From positions 1 through 18,098 of the forward strand of contig JAXDZV010000085.1 of assembly GCA_034086705.1 (NCBI GenBank): a DNA stretch of 18,098 nt, given 5' to 3'. Made by a program: the position numbers and the translations under genes. This stretch comes from UMGS1225 sp034086705. GTDB lineage: Bacteria > Bacillota > Clostridia > Oscillospirales > CAG-272. The first letter of the stretch is position 1; every line of letters starts with the position of its first letter. Of the stretch, positions 8,195 to 15,202 are shown in pieces. Below the pieces are notes generated by a model that ran no database searches, was not told where the DNA came from, and saw only the letters and a list, made by a program, of their open reading frames with translations.

Positions 8195-8423
8195 GGCTTC
8201 CATGAAACGTTTGGATGAAATTGTGCACATGTTGGAAAGCGGAGAAGCGCCGCTTGCAAAATCTCTTGCATTATTTGAGGAAGGCGTTGGATTGGTTAAA
8301 GACTGTACGAGCCAATTGGACAAAGCGCAAGCACAGATTAAAATTCTATGCACAGGCGCAGACGGAACTGTATCGGAAAAGGACTTTGATCCCGAACAAT
8401 ATAAAACGACGGGAAAGCAGTAA
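8166..8423 (+). CDS. xseB: Exodeoxyribonuclease VII small subunit
   Basis: An 85-residue helical hairpin protein that binds the XseA helical region to form exonuclease VII. The motif SFEASMKRLDEIVHMLESGE followed by LAKSLALFEEGVGLVKDC is the family signature. The start at 8166 (MAQTKEK) is preferred over 8139 because AAGGAG lies 9 bases before it at 8151-8156. The start lies inside xseA, giving a 29-base overlap, and ispA begins 7 bases after the stop. The acidic C-terminal tail is variable in the family. Confidence 0.93.
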   Translation: MAQTKEKSFEASMKRLDEIVHMLESGEAPLAKSLALFEEGVGLVKDCTSQLDKAQAQIKILCTGADGTVSEKDFDPEQYKTTGKQ

Positions 8424-8430
8424 AAGACAA

Positions 8431-9321
8431 ATGCAAAAGCACATGAAAGCGCAATGGAAAAACTGGCGCAGCCATTTCGAAAATGTATTGGAATGTGAAA
8501 TATCCGCGGCCGCAAAAGCGCCTGGCGGCATCGGTCAAATAATGGAATACAGCCTGATGGCCGGCGGCAAACGTATTCGGCCGTTTTTAACGGCACTGGT
8601 CAGTTCCCTTTTCAACGGCGACCCTGTCATGGCCGAAAAATTCGGATGTGGCTTAGAAATGATTCATACCTACTCTTTGATTCATGACGATTTGCCCTGT
8701 ATGGATAATGATGACCTACGGCGAGGCAAACCAACCTGCCATAAAAAGTTCGGCGAATGCAATGCATTGCTTGCCGGCGATGCGCTGCTTACTCATGCAT
8801 TTTCACTTTTTACCGATACAGTAATACCGGCAGAATGTGCTGCTGCGGCCGTGCGCTATGCCGCGCAGGAAGCAGGCTTTGCAGGGATGATCGGCGGGCA
8901 AATGCTTGATTTGGCGGCACAAAACAGTAACACCTCACCCGCGCAGCTTGCCGCCTTACAAGATCTTAAAACAGGGGCTTTGCTACGCCTTTCCGGTGCC
9001 CTTGGTTGCATCAGTGCCGGAATTCTTTCACAAGATGATGCACGTATGCAAGCTGTCTTAACTTACTGCAGTCAGATTGGCGCTGCCTTCCAAATCATGG
9101 ATGATGTGTTAGATGCATGCAGCACAACCGATCGGCTGGGAAAGCAAATCGGTAGTGATCTGTATAACGAAAAGGTTACATATCTTTCATTTTATACCCC
9201 ACAGCAAGCTCGCGAACTGGCAGCCGCACATACCGAGGCTGCCATAACAGCCATCACTCCATATGACCGTGACAATTCGCTTGCGGCACTTGCAGCGCTC
9301 TTATGCACACGTGATCGATAA
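8431..9321 (+). CDS. ispA: Farnesyl (geranyl) diphosphate synthase
   Basis: A 296-residue trans-prenyltransferase that condenses isopentenyl diphosphate with allylic diphosphates, feeding undecaprenyl phosphate and other isoprenoids. Seen: GGKRIRP (45-51), first aspartate-rich motif HDDLPCMDNDDLRRGK (85-100) of the bacterial DDxxxxD type, GGQMLD (155-160), second aspartate-rich motif DDVLD (224-228), and the lysine motif EKVTY (247-251). The frame is open from 8215, but this part overlaps xseB in another frame. ATG 8431 gives the family length, with ATG 8443 as alternative; neither has a strong ribosome binding site, so coupling to xseB is likely. In related genomes dxs usually follows, but here the operon ends. 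Confidence 0.93.
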   Translation: MQKHMKAQWKNWRSHFENVLECEISAAAKAPGGIGQIMEYSLMAGGKRIRPFLTALVSSLFNGDPVMAEKFGCGLEMIHTYSLIHDDLPCMDNDDLRRGKPTCHKKFGECNALLAGDALLTHAFSLFTDTVIPAECAAAAVRYAAQEAGFAGMIGGQMLDLAAQNSNTSPAQLAALQDLKTGALLRLSGALGCISAGILSQDDARMQAVLTYCSQIGAAFQIMDDVLDACSTTDRLGKQIGSDLYNEKVTYLSFYTPQQARELAAAHTEAAITAITPYDRDNSLAALAALLCTRDR

Positions 9322-9416
9322 ACCTGTCATGACACCGTACAGCGCACTGTCCAGGCTGTTCAGACTGTATACAAAAAAGGATCGCGTATAGTGCACTGTT
9401 CATATAACGCTTTCCG

Positions 9417-9563
9417 ATGTTGAAACACTATCATGATACCCAAATAGATGAGGGACAGCTAAATACTTGCAAAGTACAGGCAGATGAAATCGCAAAGCTT
9501 GAGTTGAAATATGCTTTATATGAGAACGCCCGGAGAAAAAATGCTCGGGCGTTTCCTACGTAA
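9417..9563 (+). CDS. Possible 48-residue ORF or gene remnant, unrecognised
   Basis: An ATG at 9417 opens 48 codons ending in TAA. The charged, helix-like stretch CKVQADEIAKLELKYALYEN (18-37) looks more protein-like than chance. There is no clear ribosome binding site and no family I know. Its last 13 codons lie in a terminator-like inverted repeat, which argues against a real C-terminus there. It may be the tail of a decayed gene. Confidence 0.2.
   Translation: MLKHYHDTQIDEGQLNTCKVQADEIAKLELKYALYENARRKNARAFPT
9525..9554 (+). terminator. Terminator-like hairpin downstream of ispA
   Basis: Arms AACGCCCG (9525-9532) and CGGGCGTT (9546-9553) are perfect complements and extend by AG/CT if one G is bulged. 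The loop is A-rich and only TTT follows, so it would be a weak terminator. It lies about 200 bases after the ispA stop and is the first such structure that could end the long + operon. Confidence 0.35.
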
Positions 9564-9645
9564 ACGGGGTACTTTTTTACACTTTTCTGACATACTTTAT
9601 CCAGCAAAAGAACATAGACCATTGGACTTGGCAAGAAAGGATGCT

Positions 9646-9840
9646 ATGATTTTGCACGAAACATATTTGAAGAATCCGGAATTTGCGAATATACAAAAAA
9701 TATCTGGTAAGTTGTTGGGGGGCAAAATTTCTTCCAAAACAAAGGCGCACTTCTATACTTTCTGTCGGGATTATTGTGTCTCTGGCGAGGCACTATTCCC
9801 TATTAGTAAGCAAAAACTGACAGCCCCCTATTTTTTGTAG
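9646..9840 (+). CDS. Possible 64-residue ORF, unrecognised
   Basis: ATG 9646 follows AAAGG by 5 bases and opens 64 codons rich in Lys, Phe and Ser, ending at the TAG at 9838-9840. The frame is open from 9511, where it overlaps the other small ORF. There is no hydrophobic segment, no motif and no neighbour that explains it. It could be chance, so the call is weak. Confidence 0.2.
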   Translation: MILHETYLKNPEFANIQKISGKLLGGKISSKTKAHFYTFCRDYCVSGEALFPISKQKLTAPYFL

Positions 9841-9946
9841 CCCGTCGAAGCGACTACATCCTTTACACCGCAAGAACGGCATCTCTTATGGGCTACCCAT
9901 CCCCACAAACCGATTAGCCGCCGACGAGCAGAAAAAAGCACATAAA

Positions 9947-9981
9947 AATCCTCCGTATAGTTATAAACCATACGGAGGATT
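9947..9981 (-). terminator. Intrinsic terminator of the acyl-CoA synthetase gene
   Basis: Twelve-base perfect arms AATCCTCCGTAT (9947-9958) and ATACGGAGGATT (9970-9981) with an 11-base loop. Read on the minus strand, the stem runs into TTTTT. It lies 59 bases beyond the minus-strand stop at 10040. On the + strand no T-run follows, so its main direction is minus. Confidence 0.85.
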
Positions 9982-10039
9982 CATCGTTCTACGGCATACC
10001 CCTATACCCCGCAATCCTTTTTTTGCCCCCATACTGTAT

Positions 10040-11701
10040 TTAGGCATTGGTGCGGTTGGGGCGAATAATTTTGTTGCTGGTTGTTTTTTCAAACGGTTCC
10101 TCACGTAAAATCACTTTACTGATTTTCTTATAGACCGGTTGTTCCCGCAGTTCCTGAGCGATCTGATCTTTCACTTCCTTTTCAGTCTGTGGTGTGTTCA
10201 GATATACCTCTGCCTGCAAAGCATGTTCATCACCTTTTTCATTTTTCAATCCGGAAACTACAACCTCTTCCACGCTCGGTACACGCATGATCAGATTTTC
10301 AATCTCCTCAGGGTAGACATTTTTACCGTTGTCCAAAACAATCAGATTTTTCTTTCTACCGGTGATCACAATTTGGTCGTCCGGAGTGATATATCCATAG
10401 TCCCCCGTATGGAACCAGCCTCCGCGCATTGCCTGCTCCGTTGCCTGAGGATTTTTATAATATCCCAGCATCACCACGTCGCCTTTCACACAGATTTCTC
10501 CAATTCCTTCCTCATTCGGTTCGTCAATCATCCAAGAAAGGCAAGCCAAACGATGTCCGGCTGTGTGATAATCGTTGGTATTTTCATCATTAACGCTTAC
10601 AAGCGGGGAGCATTCCGTAATACCGTATCCGCCGGTCAGTGCAATACCGATATCACCGAAAAATGCGCCGATTTCCGGGCGAATCGGAGCACCACCGCAT
10701 ACAATCTTGCGCAGTCTCCCGCCAAATAAAACATGTAATTCTCGGAAAAGCTTGGGACGCAAATCGATACCAAGTTTCAATGCCGCACGTGAAATTTTTA
10801 CACCCTTTTGGAATGTTCCAAGTTTTCCCTGCTTTTTCAAATTTCTAATAATATTTCCATAAATAAATTCTGCAATTGCTGGTACGATATATACATTGCT
10901 CGGATGATAGGTCTGCATATCTTTGACCAGATCTTTCATCACGGCATTAATGCATACCGTTGCATGAAAATGAATATTGACCAGCAAATCACATACCGCT
11001 TCATAGGTATGATGGTACGGAAGAATAGAGAGCGCCGTGTCGTAAATTTGAGAAACCTGCAGCCCGTAGTATACACTGCTGACCAAATTATGCTCTGAAA
11101 GCATTACTCCTTTTGCTGTTCCGGTAGTTCCGGAAGTATAAACCAGCATCTTAAGCTCATCCGGTTCACTGTGGAGCGCATCATACGCTTTTTTATCTAA
11201 TTCCATTCCTTGTTTCAAAAGCAACGGATACGCCAGTATCTGCGCATCATTTACGGTTGCGTCAAAACTGATAATACATTTCACATTGGGCATTTTTTCG
11301 CGATTGGTACGTACCCAATCCTCATATTTCCCGCTGACAAATATCACTTCGCTTTCACTGTCGTTAATGAGATACACCTTATCATCCGCAGGAAGCTCCC
11401 GATCAATCGGTACATATACCCCGGCCGATTGCAATACTGCAAGGTATACGCAGATCCAGTCATATCGGTTTTCGCTGATACACGCAACATGCGAGATGCC
11501 AAACCCCATATGTGTCAGCACAGCGCCGAGGGCTTCTACAGTGTCATAAAAGCCGCGATAGGAAATCTCTGCGATAGTACCATCCTTTTGCTTGAATTTA
11601 TATGCAATTTTATCACCATCCTCCGTCACAGCGCAACTAAGCATCTCTCGAATGGAAGAAATCGACCTGACCGGCGCGTGCACAACTTTTTTCCGAAACA
11701 T
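10040..11701 (-). CDS. Long-chain acyl-CoA synthetase / AMP-forming ligase
   Basis: A 553-residue ANL-superfamily adenylating enzyme that activates a carboxylic acid, probably a fatty acid, to acyl-AMP and then acyl-CoA. Seen: the phosphate-binding loop YTSGTTGTAKGVM (188-200), LPYHHTYE (227-234), GGAPIRPE (336-343), YGITECSP (359-366), HTGDYGYI (431-438), the hinge GRKKNLIVLDNGKNVYP (448-464) and the catalytic Lys544 in TTSNKI near the C-terminus. The YGITECSP and LVLDNGKNVYP-type motifs resemble FadD15-like long-chain synthetases (family knowledge). No membrane span is evident. On the minus strand AAAGGAG lies 7 bases before the ATG at 11701. It stands alone between a divergent promoter region and its own terminator. 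The exact acyl chain is unknown. Confidence 0.9.
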   Translation of the reverse strand: MFRKKVVHAPVRSISSIREMLSCAVTEDGDKIAYKFKQKDGTIAEISYRGFYDTVEALGAVLTHMGFGISHVACISENRYDWICVYLAVLQSAGVYVPIDRELPADDKVYLINDSESEVIFVSGKYEDWVRTNREKMPNVKCIISFDATVNDAQILAYPLLLKQGMELDKKAYDALHSEPDELKMLVYTSGTTGTAKGVMLSEHNLVSSVYYGLQVSQIYDTALSILPYHHTYEAVCDLLVNIHFHATVCINAVMKDLVKDMQTYHPSNVYIVPAIAEFIYGNIIRNLKKQGKLGTFQKGVKISRAALKLGIDLRPKLFRELHVLFGGRLRKIVCGGAPIRPEIGAFFGDIGIALTGGYGITECSPLVSVNDENTNDYHTAGHRLACLSWMIDEPNEEGIGEICVKGDVVMLGYYKNPQATEQAMRGGWFHTGDYGYITPDDQIVITGRKKNLIVLDNGKNVYPEEIENLIMRVPSVEEVVVSGLKNEKGDEHALQAEVYLNTPQTEKEVKDQIAQELREQPVYKKISKVILREEPFEKTTSNKIIRPNRTNA

Positions 11702-11806
11702 ACCATTACTCCTTTACAAATATATAAACTTTGTTGTTTTTTGGCTGAAAAGCACAAGCGGTCATGCAAACATTGGCGTTCAAGCCACCGCATTAAAAAA
11801 AGCTGA

Positions 11807-11843
11807 TTTGCAAAAAAATACTTTGCAAGTGCTCTTTTTGCAA
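11807..11843 (+). repeat. Three TTTGCAA heptamers at exact 15-base spacing
   Basis: TTTGCAA occurs at 11807-11813, 11822-11828 and 11837-11843, so each start is 15 bases from the next. The array ends 33 bases upstream of the -35 box at 11877. The spacing suggests a binding array for a regulator acting on one or both divergent genes. That role is inference. Confidence 0.5.
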
Positions 11844-11876
11844 GAATGCTGCAGCAAAGCCGTGCCGGATCGCGTA

Positions 11877-11905
11877 TTGCATTTTCTAACCAACTGTGCT
11901 ATACT
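11877..11905 (+). promoter_or_regulatory. Sigma-A-type promoter for the XRE regulator gene
   Basis: TTGCAT (11877-11882), 17-base spacer, TATACT (11900-11905). Only one base differs from each consensus box in the strong positions. Transcription would start near 11912, leaving a leader of about 165 bases before the regulator ATG. Confidence 0.7.
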
Positions 11906-12078
11906 AAGAGGCACAGTCTGCGTCAATTTTGCTGTTCCAGCTCATTACTCATTATAACTATGCTACCGATAAAAAAGCAAGAAACCGCTGTGAGATTCCA
12001 GTAAACCGCCTGAAATACGGTCAGTAGAGCACCAATATGCCAACTCTCCCAGCAGTAGAGAGGAGAATTGAGTCCAAA

Positions 12079-12759
12079 ATGAAAGATATTCGGCAAAATA
12101 TCGGAAAGAATATTGTACGTTTGCGCACTGCAGCGCATTTGACACAAGCCCAATTTGCAGAACAGCTTAATTATACGGATAAAGCTGTTTCTAAATGGGA
12201 GCGCGGTGAATCCGTTCCAGACATTGTTGCACTAAAGCAAATTGCAGATCAATTCTCTGTCACGGTAGATTATCTGTTGCAGGAACATCGGGCAGATGAA
12301 CCGCTTAAAGTATCACAGGAAATTACAATTCGCAGACGCAACCATTTGATTATCACACTTATGGCTATTGTAATTGTATGGTTTTTAGCTGTTTTTGTGT
12401 TTTTTCTCGGTGCCTCCGTGTCCGGAAGAAATTTGTGGCAAGCCTATTTGGTTGCCGTGCCCGTTTCGGCAGTTGTGGCGTTGGTGTTCAATTCGATTTG
12501 GGGTAAAGGGAAATGGAACTATATTATCATTTCCATTTTAATTTGGTCTACATTGCTAACACTATACATCCTGCTGCTGCAGTACAATCTACTTACAATT
12601 TTTTTACTCGGTATCCCGGGGCAGACGTCTGTAATACTCTGGTCTCGTCTGCGCTTGGGGCGGCAAAACAAACTTTCTTCCACAACAAAGTCTGAAAAGA
12701 AAAAGAAAGACAAACAAAATACATCCAAAAATGCCACAGATACTGCAAGCTGTTTATAA
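12079..12759 (+). CDS. XRE-family regulator with four membrane spans
   Basis: A 226-residue protein with an N-terminal Cro/C1-type helix-turn-helix (about 9-66), with LTQAQFAEQLNYTDKAVSKW (21-40) as the recognition core and WERGESVPDIVALKQIADQF completing the domain. Four hydrophobic segments follow, at about 89-111, 122-140, 146-166 and 169-188, then a lysine-rich cytoplasmic tail (204-213). Known: such membrane-anchored XRE proteins are common in Clostridia beside transporter genes. Inference: it regulates itself or the ABC exporter downstream. ATG 12079 is chosen because the helix-turn-helix begins there and AGGAG lies upstream (13-base gap, rather long). ATG 12037 is in frame but has no ribosome binding site. 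Confidence 0.85.
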   Translation: MKDIRQNIGKNIVRLRTAAHLTQAQFAEQLNYTDKAVSKWERGESVPDIVALKQIADQFSVTVDYLLQEHRADEPLKVSQEITIRRRNHLIITLMAIVIVWFLAVFVFFLGASVSGRNLWQAYLVAVPVSAVVALVFNSIWGKGKWNYIIISILIWSTLLTLYILLLQYNLLTIFLLGIPGQTSVILWSRLRLGRQNKLSSTTKSEKKKKDKQNTSKNATDTASCL

Positions 12760-12771
12760 TTAGATAGTTAA

Positions 12772-12806
12772 AAAGAGGCAGGCGCGACGCTGCGCCGCGC
12801 CTCTTT
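12772..12806 (+). terminator. Intrinsic terminator after the XRE regulator
   Basis: AAAGAGGC (12772-12779) pairs with GCCTCTTT (12799-12806), and GGCGC (12781-12785) with GCGCC (12792-12796), leaving small bulges. TTT ends the stem and another T-run lies shortly after. It begins 13 bases after the regulator stop, so the ABC gene needs readthrough or its own promoter. Confidence 0.7.
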
Positions 12807-12879
12807 CCTGCTTTTCTGCCTCGCTGTGCGAATACAAAGTGTGTTTTTATCTCTTTTCACAGACAGAAAGGAACTTAAT

Positions 12880-14613
12880 ATGCAAACCATCCGTCGTCTG
12901 CTGCGCATGGCTCGAAATTATCATCCTGCTATGCTCGGAACCGTTTTTGCGTTACTCGGAGCCGCTCTGCTGCAACTTGTAATGCCGTTTTTGGTGCAGC
13001 ATCTGACTGCTGCTTTAACTGATAAAAGCGCCACGCCGCGCTATATCTGCGCCATGGCAGGAATTCTTCTTGGGAGCTATATCCTACGAGCTATATGCCG
13101 ATTCTTTGCTATGTGGCTGGCGCATGTAGGCGCATGGAACTTTGTTGGTTCGTTAACGTTGCGCGTTTATGATAAGCTGCAACAATTATCCATGGCGTGG
13201 TATGCCAAGCAGGAAACCGGGCAAATCATGAGTCGAATTTTAAATGACACACGCAATTTGGAGCTTCTTTTTGCACATGCCCTTCCGGACATGCTGACAA
13301 ATCTTTTAATTTTGTGTTTGGTCAGCATTATGCTCTTTACAATTCACCCGCTTCTTGCCTTTTTTACGCTTTTGCCACTGCCTTTTATTTTTGCTGTCAG
13401 CTGTTTGTATTCCAAGAAAGTTGCACCACTGTTTCGTATCAACCAAAAAGTACTTGGAGATCTGAACGGCGATTTACAAGACATGATAAGCGGTATGAGA
13501 GAAATACAGGCTTTTGCAAAAGAAAAGCAGGAGCATCTGCGTATGCAGGAATTTTGCAAAGAATATAGCCGTGTCAATATTCGTGCCAATTTTGCAAACG
13601 CTTTATACAATCCGTTTATTGAGTTTCTGACTGGAGTTGGAACCATCATCGTCATGGGACTGGGGGGGCTTATCAGTTCCGGTGTGCTTTTCGGCAGCTC
13701 TATTGTCAGCCCTGCAGAGCTAGTCGGCTTCTTTCTTTATCTTTCTTTGTTTTATACGCCTTTGACAACACTGGCACGCTGTGCAGAAGATATCCAATCA
13801 TCTCTTGCCGGCGCCACACGAGTCTTTGAGATATTAGATGAAGAAGCGGAAATGCACTCTGCAGCAGAAGCGCCGGCTCTGCAAAATATTAACGGTGCCG
13901 TAACCTTTGAACATGTCAGTTTTGGATACACACCACAGGAACCGGTGCTGCAGGATCTTTCGTTTCAAATTCAGCCGGGTGAAATGATCGCCTTTGTCGG
14001 AGCAACCGGGGTCGGAAAAACAACAGTCATTTCCCTTTTAGAACGCTTTTACGATCCAGATAGTGGCCGCATTCTCTTAGATGGTACGGATATTCGTTCA
14101 TGCAGCCTTGCCTCCCTGCGTAACAATCTCTCCATTGTTTTACAGGATGTTTTTCTATTCAATGGTACAGTTTTTGAAAATATTGCTTTTGGTGCCGAAA
14201 ATCCGGATGCAGAGGCTGTATATGAGGCGGCGCGTATTGCACATGCAGACACATTTATCCGTGCATTGCCACAAGGATATCAGACAAGAATCGGAGAACG
14301 CGGACTCAGGCTTTCCGGGGGGCAAAAACAGCGGTTGGCGATTGCACGTGCTATTGTACGCCATGCCCCGATCCTAATTCTGGATGAAGCAACCAGCGCT
14401 GTCGACAATGAAACAGAGGCGCTGATTCAACAGTCAATCGATGCACTTGCCGGGCACTGTACCATTATTGCCATTGCACACCGCTTGTCCACAATCCGAC
14501 GCGCAGATCGTATCATTGTTCTGGCAAACGGGAAAATCGCTGAAATCGGTACCCATGAAGAATTGTTGCAAAAAAACGGAAAGTACGCAGCGTTGCAGCA
14601 ATCACTTTCTTAA
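12880..14613 (+). CDS. ABC exporter half-transporter, fused membrane and ATPase domains
   Basis: A 577-residue type IV (MdlB/MsbA-like) exporter. The N-terminal half carries about six membrane spans (roughly 17-290), with a LSMAWYAKQETGQIMSRIL-type coupling region near residue 105. The C-terminal ATPase has Walker A GATGVGKTT (374-382), Q-loop VLQDVFLFNGTV, signature LSGGQ (478-482), Walker B ILILDEAT (498-505) and switch His534 in IAHRLST. All catalytic residues are present, so a homodimer is possible. No second half-transporter gene is adjacent. ATG 12880 is chosen because AAAGGAA lies 6 bases upstream; the frame is open from 12826 without a ribosome binding site. The substrate cannot be told from sequence; drug or peptide export is usual in the family. 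The XRE regulator upstream may control it. Confidence 0.92.
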   Translation: MQTIRRLLRMARNYHPAMLGTVFALLGAALLQLVMPFLVQHLTAALTDKSATPRYICAMAGILLGSYILRAICRFFAMWLAHVGAWNFVGSLTLRVYDKLQQLSMAWYAKQETGQIMSRILNDTRNLELLFAHALPDMLTNLLILCLVSIMLFTIHPLLAFFTLLPLPFIFAVSCLYSKKVAPLFRINQKVLGDLNGDLQDMISGMREIQAFAKEKQEHLRMQEFCKEYSRVNIRANFANALYNPFIEFLTGVGTIIVMGLGGLISSGVLFGSSIVSPAELVGFFLYLSLFYTPLTTLARCAEDIQSSLAGATRVFEILDEEAEMHSAAEAPALQNINGAVTFEHVSFGYTPQEPVLQDLSFQIQPGEMIAFVGATGVGKTTVISLLERFYDPDSGRILLDGTDIRSCSLASLRNNLSIVLQDVFLFNGTVFENIAFGAENPDAEAVYEAARIAHADTFIRALPQGYQTRIGERGLRLSGGQKQRLAIARAIVRHAPILILDEATSAVDNETEALIQQSIDALAGHCTIIAIAHRLSTIRRADRIIVLANGKIAEIGTHEELLQKNGKYAALQQSLS

Positions 14614-14616
14614 CAT

Positions 14617-14645
14617 CGTGTGCGTATATTCAACGTATGCACACG
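14617..14645 (+). terminator. Hairpin just after the ABC exporter, weak terminator candidate
   Basis: CGTGTGC (14617-14623) pairs with GCACACG (14639-14645), with a further GTA/TAT extension and a 9-base loop. It begins 4 bases after the stop, but no T-run follows, so intrinsic termination is doubtful. It may only stabilise the 3' end of the mRNA. Confidence 0.4.
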
Positions 14646-14820
14646 CTTGGTACCAGGCAAATAGTGTACAGTTGTCACATATCCCCGGTAAAAACCATAC
14701 ATAACACTGTATCTTTCATTTCCGAGTCTCCTGTTGTGCATTGAATGCGTTTTAAAACCGAGCTTTTACTACAATATCTCAGTGTTTTTTTATAAAATAT
14801 GAATTTTTTGGAAAAAACTA
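14646..14820. other. A/T-rich spacer before the riboswitch promoter
   Basis: No frame or RNA structure is supported here. Toward its right end the sequence becomes strongly A/T-rich, with runs of T and A at about 14786-14818, which could act as an UP element for the promoter that follows (inference). Confidence 0.4.
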
Positions 14821-14849
14821 TTGCGATATAGAGAGAAATATGCTACAAT
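14821..14849 (+). promoter_or_regulatory. Sigma-A-type promoter driving the glycine riboswitch
   Basis: TTGCGA (14821-14826), 17-base spacer, TACAAT (14844-14849). Start of transcription is expected near 14856, just before the leader strand of the riboswitch. An A/T-rich tract lies directly upstream. Confidence 0.75.
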
Positions 14850-14868
14850 ATGTCAGCAAAATGCAATA

Positions 14869-15060
14869 TATCAGCTAAATGAAGCATGCAGGAAAGTGCA
14901 ATTGCCGCCGAAGGAGTAACACTCTCAGGTGTCCGGATACGACGAGACTGTGTGCTGATAGCGCTCCGGAGAAGTCCACTCGCATGGGTGCCGAAGGTGA
15001 AAGATGCCGCAATTTTGTATGATTAGCGACAGCGAATCTCTCAGGCAAAAGGACGGAGTT
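14869..15060 (+). promoter_or_regulatory. Tandem glycine riboswitch
   Basis: Two copies of the glycine aptamer core are visible. Aptamer 1 has GGAAAG (14891-14896), GCCGAAGGAG (near 14907-14916) and CTCTCAGG (14922-14929), with a very short P3. Aptamer 2 has GGAGAAG (14968-14974), GCCGAAGG (near 14990-14997) and CTCTCAGGCAAAAGGAC (15038-15054) after an enlarged P3. The leader TATCAGC (14869-14875) is the perfect complement of GCTGATA (14954-14960) in the linker, matching the leader-linker helix (P0, kink-turn) known for tandem glycine riboswitches. P1 of aptamer 2 is GCTCC (14963-14967) with GGAGT (15055-15059). I could not pair a convincing P1 for aptamer 1. It stands between a promoter and an intrinsic terminator upstream of a Na+/glycine-alanine symporter. 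Confidence 0.93.
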
Positions 15061-15137
15061 TTACGACACTTTATCGGACATTTTGTTTTGATTGCTTGAA
15101 TAACTATGCCAATGCCCATAGGTGCCGCTCACTTCCG

Positions 15138-15170
15138 GAGTCAAACGTAGTTTGGCTCTTTTGTTTTTTG
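15138..15170 (+). terminator. Riboswitch-controlled intrinsic terminator
   Basis: GAGTCAAAC (15138-15146) pairs with GTTTGGCTC (15150-15158), with one G-T wobble and a GTA loop, followed by TTTTGTTTTTTG. It lies between the second aptamer and the symporter ATG at 15203. Its first bases also belong to ACTTCCGGAGT (15131-15141), which can pair instead with the aptamer 2 P1 strand, so it should be the expression platform of the switch. Confidence 0.82.
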
Positions 15171-15202
15171 TTGTAAAAATCAACTGCACTGGAGGAGAAC
15201 TT

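Larger units (their letters stand above)
9322..10039. other. 718-base region without a recognisable gene
   Basis: Between ispA and the converging acyl-CoA synthetase no frame encodes a family I recognise. It contains two small weak + ORFs (9417-9563 and 9646-9840), a terminator-like hairpin (9525-9554), a GTAGCCC / GGGCTAC inverted repeat with arms at 9838-9844 and 9890-9896, a tiny minus ORF with a CxxC motif (9828-9941) and one strong terminator (9947-9981). The size and the missing dxs suggest decayed or rearranged DNA, which is inference. Confidence 0.5.
11702..12078. promoter_or_regulatory. Divergent intergenic region between acyl-CoA synthetase and XRE regulator
   Basis: These 377 bases separate two divergent genes. 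They hold three evenly spaced TTTGCAA heptamers, one good + promoter and then a leader of about 165 bases before the regulator start. On the minus side the segment just before the synthetase ribosome binding site is very A/T-rich, but I could not pick a convincing minus promoter. No ORF in the leader is supported. Confidence 0.6.

Noticed and set aside
8215..8430. Longer N-terminus for ispA
   Set aside because: It lies entirely over xseB and has no resemblance to prenyltransferases; the enzyme has normal length from 8431.
7979..8596. 205-codon minus ORF across xseA, xseB and ispA
   Set aside because: It is antisense to three well-supported genes, with composition typical of a shadow frame and no motif.
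9838..9896. GTAGCCC / GGGCTAC inverted repeat as an insertion-sequence end or att site
   Set aside because: Only 7 bases long, with no flanking duplication and no transposase or integrase nearby.
10139..10729. 196-codon + ORF opposite the acyl-CoA synthetase
   Set aside because: It is a shadow of the minus-strand enzyme, which has every ANL motif in order.
15122..15202. Longer N-terminus for the AGCS symporter
   Set aside because: It would be encoded by the riboswitch terminator; the strong GGAGGAG before 15203 marks the start.
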